Assembly (NCBI GenBank): GCA_016184445.1
Contig: JACPCT010000185.1
Location: forward strand, 1 to 9,092
Direction of reading: 5' to 3'
DNA: 9,092 nucleotides
Source: Candidatus Tectimicrobiota bacterium
Lineage (GTDB): Bacteria > UBA8248
Shown here: piece by piece, positions 1 to 5,746 of the stretch
How positions within the stretch are numbered: position 1 is the stretch's first letter
Layout of the letters: the number at the start of each line of letters is the position of its first letter
Program-made: the position numbers and the translations under genes
The notes under the pieces: model-generated
Databases searched by the model: none
What the model was told of the DNA's origin: nothing
What the model saw: the letters and a program-made list of their open reading frames with translations, nothing else

Positions 1-482
1 CTGTAGGCGAGGGAGGCCTCGAGGACGCCCTCCCTCCCGGCGATGGAGGAGACGTTGACGATGCGCCCGTAGCCCGCTCTTTTCATGGCGGGGGCGGCCT
101 GCTGGGCGCAGAGGTAGGCGCTCTTCAGGTTCCAGTCCACGACGCGGCCCCACTCCGCCTCGGCCAGCTCCTCCAGGGGGTCGGTCCGGGTGAAGCCCCC
201 GGCGCAGTTGACCAGGATGTCGATCCTTCCCCACCGGGCCAGGATCTGGCCGAAGGCCGCTTCGACTTCCTCCCGGCGGGCGGCGTCCGCCTGGAGAAAG
301 AGGGCGTCCGGAGAGGAGCGCCGGACCTGCTCCTGCGCCGCGGCGCCCCGCTCGGGGTTCCGGCCGAGCATGGCGACCCGAGCGCCCTCCTGGGCGAGGC
401 GCTCCGCGGCGGCGAGGCCGATGCCCGCGGTGCCCCCCGAGACGAGAGCGGCCTGCCCTTGGAGGGATGCCCGGCGGTTCAC
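1..482 (-). CDS. Short-chain dehydrogenase/reductase (SDR), FabG-like, partial at the window edge
   Basis: The first 160 codons of a classical SDR oxidoreductase are visible; the 3' end lies outside the window. A Rossmann glycine motif SGGTAGIG is at residues 15-22, the NCAGG motif at 92-96, the structural Asn in WNLKSA at 118, the catalytic Ser in NVSS at 146, and the catalytic Tyr is residue 160; the following Lys falls outside. The start is GTG at 482, preceded by a GGGAGG Shine-Dalgarno; an in-frame TGA lies a short way upstream, and the start aligns exactly with that of the second SDR in this window. After strand beta-2 it has Leu-Gly-Arg where the paralogue has Leu-Asp, which in this family usually means NADP(H) rather than NAD(H). 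It follows pyrF by 57 bases on the same strand and may be co-transcribed. The substrate cannot be deduced; FabG-like naming reflects fold only. Confidence 0.93.
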   Translation of the reverse strand, partial: MNRRASLQGQAALVSGGTAGIGLAAAERLAQEGARVAMLGRNPERGAAAQEQVRRSSPDALFLQADAARREEVEAAFGQILARWGRIDILVNCAGGFTRTDPLEELAEAEWGRVVDWNLKSAYLCAQQAAPAMKRAGYGRIVNVSSIAGREGVLEASLAY

Positions 483-539
483 GTCCGCCCTCCCCGGCGC
501 GGCTCGCGCGGATCAAAAACCGGCAGGGCGTTTTCGGGG

Positions 540-1283
540 TTACGCCCCGGCCGGTCTTCTCGAAGAAAGGCCCCGCTCAATCGCGTCGATGAACCTTTGG
601 GCCTCATCCCTGGGGTCCGCGGCGCGGCAGATGGGACGGCCCACGACGATGTAGTCCGCCCCGTCCCGCACCGCGGCTTCGGGGTCTTGCGCCCGCTGGT
701 GATCGTCGCGGGCCGTCCCCGGCAGACGCATCCCTGGCGTCACGATCAGGAAGCCGTCTTTCCGCCGGGACTCCGCGATCGCCCGGACCGGCGCCACCTC
801 GCGCCCGGAGGTGATGACGCCATCCATCCCGCTTTCGATGGCGGCCTCGGTCCGCAGGCCGACCAGCTGGTCCACCGTGAAGCCCTTGCCCATCTCCTTG
901 AGCGCCTGATCGCCGAGGCTGGTCAAGACCGTCAGGCAGAGGAGCTTGATGTCCCCCTTCTTGTTCCCTGCGGCGGCCCGCATCATCTCGCTGCCGCCGT
1001 TCCCGTCCACCGTGGCGAAGTGCACCCCCCGGCCGGAGGCGACGCGCACGACCGCGCCGACGGTCGCCGGGATGTCCAGCCACTTGATGTCGAGAAAAAC
1101 CTGCTTGCCCCGCCGGAGAAGCCAGTCCACGGCCTCGAACCCGGCCGCCGTGAAGAGCTCAAGGCCCACCTTGTAGAAGGAGATTTTCTCGCCGAGCAAA
1201 TCGGCCAGGCGCTTCGCCTCGTCCTGGTTGTCCACGTCCAGGGCGAGGATCAGGCGCTCGCGCGCTTCGATGGCGGGGGGCAT
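540..1283 (-). CDS. pyrF: Orotidine 5'-phosphate decarboxylase
   Basis: This enzyme decarboxylates OMP to UMP, the last step of de novo pyrimidine synthesis, in the cytoplasm. With the ATG at 1283 the protein is 247 residues, normal for the bacterial family. The diagnostic active-site segment FLDIKWLDIPATV (residues 63-75) holds the catalytic Asp65-x-Lys67-x-x-Asp70 array; the usual Asn before Thr is Ala here. Other family marks are LALDVD (13-18), FYKVG with Lys39, TPGMRLPG (182-189) and the phosphate-binding VVGRPI (213-218). A TTG 33 bases further upstream (1316) is also in frame, but the ATG begins just before the conserved barrel start and has an AGGA 11 bases upstream, so I prefer it; the start is moderately certain. 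It lies downstream of dcd with a gap of 154 bases holding a hairpin repeat, so it may have its own promoter. Confidence 0.95.
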   Translation of the reverse strand: MPPAIEARERLILALDVDNQDEAKRLADLLGEKISFYKVGLELFTAAGFEAVDWLLRRGKQVFLDIKWLDIPATVGAVVRVASGRGVHFATVDGNGGSEMMRAAAGNKKGDIKLLCLTVLTSLGDQALKEMGKGFTVDQLVGLRTEAAIESGMDGVITSGREVAPVRAIAESRRKDGFLIVTPGMRLPGTARDDHQRAQDPEAAVRDGADYIVVGRPICRAADPRDEAQRFIDAIERGLSSRRPAGA

Positions 1284-1324
1284 CGGCGTTGGGTTCCTAT
1301 GCGCGGGGCCAGCCAAAAGGAGGC

Positions 1325-1385
1325 CTCACCCTATCCCCTTCCCCCGGGCAGGGCAAGGGGTTGGGATGTGCCCCCTGGCGGTGAG
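1325..1385. repeat. Nested intergenic inverted repeat between dcd and pyrF
   Basis: Outer arms CTCACC (1325-1330) and GGTGAG (1380-1385) enclose inner arms CCCCTT (1335-1340) and AAGGGG (1355-1360), with CCC (1329-1331) able to pair with GGG (1363-1365). It looks like the GC-rich dispersed intergenic palindromes common in many bacterial genomes. It lies downstream of dcd and could act as a transcription end or mRNA stabiliser, but there is no adjoining T-tract. The remaining bases up to the dcd stop (1386-1437) hold nothing else I recognise. Confidence 0.45.
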
Positions 1386-1437
1386 CCCAGAGGAAGCGGC
1401 GGGGAGGACGAGGGGAAAACAAACTAAAAACGGCCAA

Positions 1438-2043
1438 TTACTTTTCGCGAGGCTTGCTAGTGGGTAAAAGGGGATGCTTCTGGTCTTGGTAAACATCGGA
1501 AGCCCTCGATCCGTATGCAGCTTCCGGCGGAAGTTCGCTTGTCAATCGGAAAAACGTCAACTGACACGGCCTATCAACAGCGGGGGTCAGATCGATGTGA
1601 AGTGGACCGATATTGACAATTTCCAAAACGATGGGCCCGCTCCATCCGGGCTGAACCCACGGGGCGGTCTGATGCATGCTAATGCCCACGCGAGCATAGG
1701 TGCTGCGTCCTTGAACCATGGCAATCAAGTGGTTGGGAACCCTGATTGTTTCGTATGTAAGAGCGAGGACAAATTCGTTTGGTCCCAAGGAGAAAGTGTT
1801 CCGCTTTCCAAATTCATCCCGTTCCTTTAGCACCTGAGTTATCCATAGACCCGTGCCTCCTATTGTCCCTAGGCCCTCTGCAACAGAAACTCTAACGCCT
1901 GGGGCATTCTTTATTTTTGTGAAGCTAAAACCCAAACGAAGATCAACCGACGCCTCGCCCCACTGTTTCTCTTCGAGAGGAGGATCAAAAACGACTCTCC
2001 CGGCCGCGACCTCGTCTCTTAGGTCCCTCTGGGAGAGAATCAT
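1438..2043 (-). CDS. dcd: dCTP deaminase
   Basis: This 201-residue protein is of the Dcd/dUTPase trimeric fold family and converts dCTP to dUTP, feeding dTMP synthesis. The sequence shows GEASVDLRLG (29-38), the active-site segment QGRSTYARVG (111-120) with Ser114 and Arg118, and HQTAPWVQPGWSGPIVLE (124-141) ending in the expected catalytic Glu141. The C-terminus is unusual: in place of the common YRxQxG tail there is SDVYQDQKHP followed by a short basic end. I call a plain deaminase; a bifunctional deaminase/dUTPase cannot be excluded. Its ATG overlaps the stop of the preceding small gene in an ATGA (2040-2043), and no Shine-Dalgarno is visible, so translation is probably coupled. Base composition is clearly lower in GC than the flanking genes, suggesting horizontal origin. 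Confidence 0.92.
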   Translation of the reverse strand: MILSQRDLRDEVAAGRVVFDPPLEEKQWGEASVDLRLGFSFTKIKNAPGVRVSVAEGLGTIGGTGLWITQVLKERDEFGKRNTFSLGPNEFVLALTYETIRVPNHLIAMVQGRSTYARVGISMHQTAPWVQPGWSGPIVLEIVNIGPLHIDLTPAVDRPCQLTFFRLTSELPPEAAYGSRASDVYQDQKHPLLPTSKPREK

Positions 2044-2339
2044 CTGTTCTGTATTGGTTCCAGGTGGGATTCCGCGCTTTCCCGCGAGAAAGAAGCCAAG
2101 CCCGTCGTGGTGAAGAAAGAGCCTCGAATCAATACTGATATCTTGTCTTCCGAAACTTCTGTGATTTTCCCTAGCAAATAACCGGTCCCCTCTCCTTCCT
2201 TCTTGACGTCATCTCGTTTAACAAAACCCGACACCGGCTCGGGCGTAGCCTCGATCGTGACGAGGTATTCTGTCGGGAAGGCCCCTTCGTGAATTCTGCA
2301 CCGAACCTCCACAGTCTGGCCTTCTTTGAAAGTTGCCAT
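2040..2339 (-). CDS. Small hypothetical protein coupled to dcd
   Basis: I do not recognise this 99-residue protein. The start is the ATG at 2339, chosen because AGGGGGAG lies immediately upstream; the reading frame stays open further upstream to 2489 but that extension runs through a long hairpin and is low-complexity. The chain looks all-beta: alternating hydrophobic strands such as QTVEVRCRI (8-16), EYLVTIEA (24-31), GYLLGKITEV (53-62) and DKISVLIRG (65-73), with a charged loop RDDVKKEGEG (42-51) between them. This could be a small beta-barrel (SH3- or S1/OB-like), but that is only inference. No signal peptide or membrane segment is present. It overlaps dcd by four bases and shares its lower GC content, so the two probably travel and are expressed together. 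Confidence 0.75.
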   Translation of the reverse strand: MATFKEGQTVEVRCRIHEGAFPTEYLVTIEATPEPVSGFVKRDDVKKEGEGTGYLLGKITEVSEDKISVLIRGSFFTTTGLASFSRESAESHLEPIQNR

Positions 2340-2451
2340 GTCTCCCCCTGGCGAAGGCTTCGGGCGGGATTGTCCCCTCGTCGTTGTGAGCGAAGGGCAA
2401 TCTTTCGACCCCCCTTTAATGATGTCGTGGCAACAACGGCCCTTTTTACGA

Positions 2452-2493
2452 AAGCATGAACAGCCAGTGGATTTCCACTGGCTGTTCATGCTT
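2452..2493. repeat. Long perfect inverted repeat (19-20 bp arms) in AT-rich spacer
   Basis: Arms at 2452-2470 and 2475-2493 are perfectly complementary for 19 bp (core GAACAGCCAGTGG), with ATTT between; the outer two bases of ATTT can also pair. It stands in the spacer between the complete SDR gene and the small dcd-linked gene. Neither strand has a proper T-tract right after the stem, so a standard intrinsic terminator is doubtful, though the minus-strand RNA gives a short UUU. The neighbouring bases 2494-2627 are strongly AT-rich, contain no gene, and I see no convincing promoter in them. Confidence 0.85.
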
Positions 2494-2627
2494 CGCAGAA
2501 TAGCTCATATATTCCTTTTGATTGCTTTTGATGCTACTTGTCAAGAGGCAATTTGTAAGTAATTATAATTCAAATCATTACTGATTGATCGTTTTGGTTG
2601 TGTTATTTTTGTTTTTGTTGCCCCCCC

Positions 2628-3389
2628 TCAGCACATGAACCTGCCCCCGTTCACGTCGAGGGTGACGCCGGTGATGTAGGCGCTCCCGGGGGTGGAGAGG
2701 TACCAGACGGCGTCGGCGATCTCGGCCGCCTCGCCCGCGCGCCGCATGGGGATCTGGGCGTAGATCTGGGGGAGGCGGTCCTTGTGCAGCTCGGCCACCC
2801 GGGGGGAGAGGACGAGGCCCGGCGCCACGGCGTTCACGGTGACGCCGGAGGGAGCCAGCTCGACGGCCAGCCGGCGCGTGAGGCCCAGGATGCCCGCCTT
2901 GGCGGCGCTGTAGGGGAGGGAGGTCTCGAGGACGCCCTCCCGCCCGGCCTGGGAGGAGATGTTCACGATGCGGCCGTAGCCCGCTCTTTTCATGGCGGGG
3001 GCGGCCTGCTGGGCGCAGAGGAAGGCGCTCTTCAGGTTCCAGGCCACGATGCGGTCCCACTCCGCCTCGGCCAGCTCCTCCAGGGGGTCGGTGAAGGTGA
3101 AGCCCCCGGCGCAGTTCACCAGGATCTCGGCCTTCCCCCACGCCGAGAGCACCTGGGAGAGGGCCCGCCCGGCGTCGGCCCTGGAGCCCGCGTCGGCCTG
3201 GATGGAGAGGGCCTCGGCGCCCAGCCCCCGCGCCCGCTCCGCGGCGGCGGCGCCACGGCCTTCGTCGAAGTCCAGGACGGCGACCCTGGCCCCCTCCGAG
3301 GCGAAGCGCTCCACCACGGCCAGGCCGATGCCCGCGCCGCCCCCCGTCACGATCGCCACGTGCCCCCGGATGGAGGACCGGCCGGTCAT
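2628..3389 (-). CDS. Short-chain dehydrogenase/reductase (SDR), FabG-like, complete
   Basis: A complete 253-residue classical SDR. Rossmann motif TGGGAGIG is at 15-22, Asp40 at the end of beta-2 (VLDFDEG) suggests NAD(H) preference, NCAGG is at 92-96, and the catalytic tetrad is Asn118, Ser146, Tyr160 and Lys164 (YSAAK). The C-terminal part has the usual NAVAPG (186-191) and the YITGVTLDVNGG signature (238-249), so the enzyme is probably intact and tetrameric like most relatives. The ATG at 3389 is preceded by AAAGGAA at good spacing. It is colinear without gaps with the partial SDR at 1-482 and very similar to it in the central region. It follows the FliG/MotA-like gene by 95 bases containing a palindrome that may end or stabilise the upstream transcript. 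The substrate is unknown. Confidence 0.96.
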   Translation of the reverse strand: MTGRSSIRGHVAIVTGGGAGIGLAVVERFASEGARVAVLDFDEGRGAAAAERARGLGAEALSIQADAGSRADAGRALSQVLSAWGKAEILVNCAGGFTFTDPLEELAEAEWDRIVAWNLKSAFLCAQQAAPAMKRAGYGRIVNISSQAGREGVLETSLPYSAAKAGILGLTRRLAVELAPSGVTVNAVAPGLVLSPRVAELHKDRLPQIYAQIPMRRAGEAAEIADAVWYLSTPGSAYITGVTLDVNGGRFMC

Positions 3390-3423
3390 GGGGTTTCCTT
3401 TCAAATGGTGGCGCAGGCGCGAA

Positions 3424-3453
3424 TGTAGGGGCGTTCCATGGAACGCCCCTACA
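3424..3453. repeat. Perfect 30-bp palindrome of the TGTAGGGGCG / CGCCCCTACA type
   Basis: A loopless palindrome centred on CCATGG at 3436-3441, with ends TGTAGGGGCG and CGCCCCTACA. A further half-copy, CGCCCCTACG, lies at 3479-3488 and overlaps the stop codon of the upstream FliG/MotA-like gene. Palindromes with these ends resemble dispersed extragenic palindromic repeats of many bacterial genomes. A role as transcript end or mRNA stabiliser between this gene and the SDR is possible. Confidence 0.85.
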
Positions 3454-3484
3454 AAACCGGGACGCGCCCGGATGACGCGCGCCC

Positions 3485-4582
3485 CTACGCCTTGTCTTCC
3501 AGGAACCCCTCGAGCGCCTCGCGCACGTAGGCGGGGTCGCGCCCCTCGCGGAGGAGGAGGAGCCCCTCGAGCAGGGTCTCCAGCTTGCGCCGCTCGCGCT
3601 CGGCGCGGGTGCGGCTCCTCCGCCGGAGCATGCGCTCGACCTCGTCGAGGTCGCTCCCATCGAGCGCCAGGCGGACCCCGCGCGCCAGCAGGGGATGGGG
3701 GAGCGCCTCGGCCCTTTCCTCGAGCGCCCCCAGGCCCTCGCGCCGGGCCAGGGCGGCCAGCTCGCAGCTGGCGCGGATGATGTCGTTCGCCGCCTGGGCC
3801 GAGGGGGTGAGCCTCACCTCCGGCATGCGCTCGAAGTCGGCCTCGCCCTCGGGGAGGAAGGAGACCAGGCGCGCCCGGGTGCGCTCCTCGTCCTCCCCCT
3901 CCAGGATGGAGAGCACGCCCTCCACCGCGATCTCGGCGTTGCGCTCCAGGGCGTAGATCGAGGCGTCGATCTGCCGGCCCAGGACGGCCTCGATCTCCTC
4001 GACGGGGAGCTGGTCCACCGCCATCCGGAGGCCCGCCGCCAGGAGGCCCTCGGGCACCCGCTCCAGCGCGGGCTCGAGGGAGACGAGGCCGTGCTCCCGC
4101 CCGCGCGCGGCCAGGCCCGCCACCAGGGCGATCACGTCGGGGGCGGAGGCCCCGGCGAGGCCGAAGCCGGCGATCCGGTGCTCCAGCTCCCGGTCGAGCG
4201 GGGGCAGGGCGTCGTCGGCCGGGCCCTCGAAGGAGATCTCGCCCCGCTCCTCGAGGTCGTAGGCGACCTCCAGCAGCACCTGCTGGGCCTCGGCGCAGTC
4301 CTCGGGGGCGGCGCCGGGGCCGCCCTCCATCTCCTCGCGCAGGGCGGCCGCCGTCCGCGAGGAGACGTTCCGCAGGACGCGCTGGATCAGGGCGTCCTCG
4401 GCGTAGCGCAGGGCGAGGGAGAGGGTGTCCATGTCCACCCGCTCGATGAGGCGCCGGAGGGCCCGGCCGGACATCCGCGCCAGGGGCCCCAGGTCGGGCC
4501 GGGACTCCCGGCGGCGCTCGCCCTCTCCTCCGGGCCCCGGGGAGCCCGGCTCGTCCCAATCGCGCTTGCGGCGGCCACTCAT
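3485..4582 (-). CDS. FliG C-terminal-like domain fused to two MotA cytoplasmic-loop-like repeats
   Basis: A 365-residue soluble protein with no signal or membrane segment. Residues 1-36 are charged and disordered-looking. Residues ~38-118 resemble the FliG C-terminal torque domain: VDMDTLSLALRYAED, RNVSSRTAAALREEME, AEAQQVL and LEERGEI line up with the family pattern, and the torque charges of E. coli FliG (Lys264, Arg281, Asp288, Asp289) correspond to Arg59, Arg76, Glu83, Glu84; Arg297 has no equivalent. Residues ~155-220 and ~274-322 each resemble the MotA/PomA cytoplasmic loop (LAxxARxxGLxxLE, then P-xx-GLxxxVD), with the MotA Arg90 and Glu98 positions kept as Arg162/Glu170 and Arg280/Glu288. 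MotA membrane helices are absent. The tail (325-365) is helical. The ATG at 4582 has GGAGG upstream; the MauE-like gene ends four bases before it. Function unknown; a cytoplasmic scaffold or motor-derived module is inference. An automated pipeline would probably name it FliG. Confidence 0.85.
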   Translation of the reverse strand: MSGRRKRDWDEPGSPGPGGEGERRRESRPDLGPLARMSGRALRRLIERVDMDTLSLALRYAEDALIQRVLRNVSSRTAAALREEMEGGPGAAPEDCAEAQQVLLEVAYDLEERGEISFEGPADDALPPLDRELEHRIAGFGLAGASAPDVIALVAGLAARGREHGLVSLEPALERVPEGLLAAGLRMAVDQLPVEEIEAVLGRQIDASIYALERNAEIAVEGVLSILEGEDEERTRARLVSFLPEGEADFERMPEVRLTPSAQAANDIIRASCELAALARREGLGALEERAEALPHPLLARGVRLALDGSDLDEVERMLRRRSRTRAERERRKLETLLEGLLLLREGRDPAYVREALEGFLEDKA

Positions 4583-4586
4583 CGTG

Positions 4587-5063
4587 CTAGTCCTCCTCGT
4601 TCGATCCGGCCAGCCAGCCGTCCACGGCCAGCCTGCCGGGCAGGGCGCGCGCGGCGAGAGCGGCCCAGGCGAGCATCGCGGCGTCCCGCGCGAGCGCCTG
4701 GCCCGGGGATTCCTGGAGGCCCGGGATGCAGCCGCAGTCCTCGGGGGCCTTCCCCGCGGCCAGGGCGACCCCCAGCGCGGCCGAGAAGAGCCCCAGCTGG
4801 ACCGCCACCGCCAGGGCGGCCGCCCCCGAGAAGAGCCCCGCGAGCAGGCGCCCCCCGGAAAAAAGCTCCACCCACGGGAGCGCCCGGGCGATCGGGAGCG
4901 CCCAGGCCTCGGGTGCCAGCCCGAAGGAGCGGATCTGGGCGGCGAAGAGCTCCGCCGGCCGGGCCAGCTTGGCCAGGGCGGCCGCCACGAAAAACCCCCC
5001 CACGGCCAGCCGGAAGAAGAGCGCCGACCAGGGGCCGCCCAGGGCGCCCAGCAGCCTGCTCAA
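4587..5063 (-). CDS. MauE/DoxX-family membrane protein
   Basis: A 158-residue integral membrane protein with about four hydrophobic segments (roughly residues 13-33, 50-78, 80-103 and 124-142). Family marks are the KLARP after helix 1 (32-36), the ALPWVELFSGG segment (61-71) matching the LPxxEL motif of MauE/DoxX proteins, and DCGC (109-112) with the Cys-Gly-Cys typical of the MauE branch. MauE-like proteins are thought to work with thioredoxin-fold partners in periplasmic thiol/disulfide chemistry, and here the gene directly follows a DsbA-like selenoprotein. The start is taken as TTG at 5063, which overlaps the preceding TGA in a TTGA junction, with GGGAGG about 12 bases upstream; translational coupling is likely. 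The reading frame is open further upstream but only as a shadow of the previous gene. Confidence 0.85.
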   Translation of the reverse strand: MSRLLGALGGPWSALFFRLAVGGFFVAAALAKLARPAELFAAQIRSFGLAPEAWALPIARALPWVELFSGGRLLAGLFSGAAALAVAVQLGLFSAALGVALAAGKAPEDCGCIPGLQESPGQALARDAAMLAWAALAARALPGRLAVDGWLAGSNEED

Positions 5064-5734
5064 CGCCGGGCCGGGCCTCCCTGGAGCTCGGCCCGCAACG
5101 CCCCGGCCAACACCTCGTAGGCCGCCGCGCCGTCGAACCGCCGCGCGCCGATGAAGATGGTGGGCGTGGCGTTCACCCCCATCCGGACCCCCAGGTCGCG
5201 GTCGGCCTCGATCGCCCCCTGGTGGACCCCCGAGCGCACGCAGCCCCCCCACTTCTCCATGTCCAGGCCCAGCCCCCGGGCGTAGCCCGTCCAGATCGGG
5301 TCGGGGGCGCCGCTGGCGGACCAGCTCGCCTGGCCGCCGAAGACCTGGGCGCGCATCTCCTCGCCCTTGCCCTGGTCCGCCGCGCAGCGGACCGCCTCGG
5401 CCGCGCGCAGGGTGAGGGGGCGCAGGGGGAAGTCGCGCGCCTCGAAGCGGATGCGCCCCGCGAACTCCAGCTTCAGCCTCCCCAGTGCAGCCTGCACCTC
5501 GCGGCAGAAGGGTCAGCCGTAGTCGGAGAACTCGAGCACCACCACCTTCCCGTCCGCGGTCCGGGGGGCGGGGATGGGCAGCTCCTTCCCGCCGCCGCCG
5601 TACTTCATCCACAGCCCGGCCCCGAGCAGCAGGGCCAGGACGGCCGCGATGGCCAGCCCCTGGCGGGGGATCCCGCCCTTCTTCGGCGGCCCGGGCGGCT
5701 GCCGCCGCGCGCGCCGCTGCGGTCTCTTGGCCAT
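5060..5734 (-). CDS. DsbA-like thioredoxin-fold selenoprotein (UxxC active site; in-frame UGA read as Sec)
   Basis: Read through one TGA at 5513-5515, this gives a continuous 224-residue protein. Residues 1-26 are basic, 27-43 form one membrane segment (signal anchor), and the thioredoxin fold follows outside the membrane. VVVLEFSDYG (64-73) leads into Sec74-Pro-Phe-Cys77, exactly where relatives have CPFC. Downstream come RFEARDFPL (96-104), Cys117 in AVRCAAD, Cys165, and the cis-Pro loop NATPTIFIG (188-196), all typical of DsbA-type (Thioredoxin_4-like) proteins. Both halves are in the same frame, with no start codon plausible for the second half. The ATG at 5734 has AGGAG eight bases upstream and follows yidC by 12 bases; the stop overlaps the MauE-like gene. 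It probably acts as a periplasmic thiol oxidoreductase. The alternative is a TGC-to-TGA mutation or read error, but the hairpin after the TGA argues for selenocysteine. Confidence 0.82.
5477..5515 (-). promoter_or_regulatory. Bacterial SECIS element after the UGA codon
   Basis: On the coding strand the UGA (5515-5513) is followed by a hairpin. The upper stem GGUGC (5498-5494, its first G forming a G-U pair) pairs with GCACU (5488-5484) around the loop AGGCU (5493-5489). A lower stem CUUCU/GGAGG (about 5510-5506 with 5481-5477) is possible. The loop begins 20 bases after the UGA and has G as second base, both within the accepted rule for bacterial SECIS elements (loop about 16-37 bases downstream, G among the first two loop bases). 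The apical part closely resembles that of E. coli fdhF, as I remember it (UGC-AGGUCU-GCA). This is the expected binding site for SelB. Confidence 0.75.
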
Positions 5735-5746
5735 GGCGGCGGCTCC

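Noticed and set aside
459..1427. Long open frame on the plus strand, opposite pyrF
   Set aside because: It is antisense to the clearly conserved pyrF, has low-complexity composition and no recognisable motif; GC-rich DNA makes such shadows.
1438..2339. Dcd plus small gene as a known nucleotide-depletion phage defence system
   Set aside because: The described defensive dCTP deaminases (AvcD type) are large zinc-dependent deaminases with an NTPase-like part; this one is the housekeeping trimeric Dcd fold.
2340..2489. N-terminal extension of the small dcd-linked gene to 2489
   Set aside because: It would translate the hairpin region and lacks a ribosome site, while the ATG at 2339 has a strong one.
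2506..2567. Promoter-like TTGACA (2544-2539, minus) and TATAAT-like sequences in the AT-rich spacer
   Set aside because: No -35/-10 pair has acceptable spacing on either strand; TTGACA has no -10 at 16-18 bases and the TATAAT has no -35.
5060..5497. Separate gene beginning at the GTG after the TGA in the DsbA-like gene
   Set aside because: It would lack the first beta strand and both active-site residues, and has no ribosome site of its own; the selenocysteine reading explains it better.
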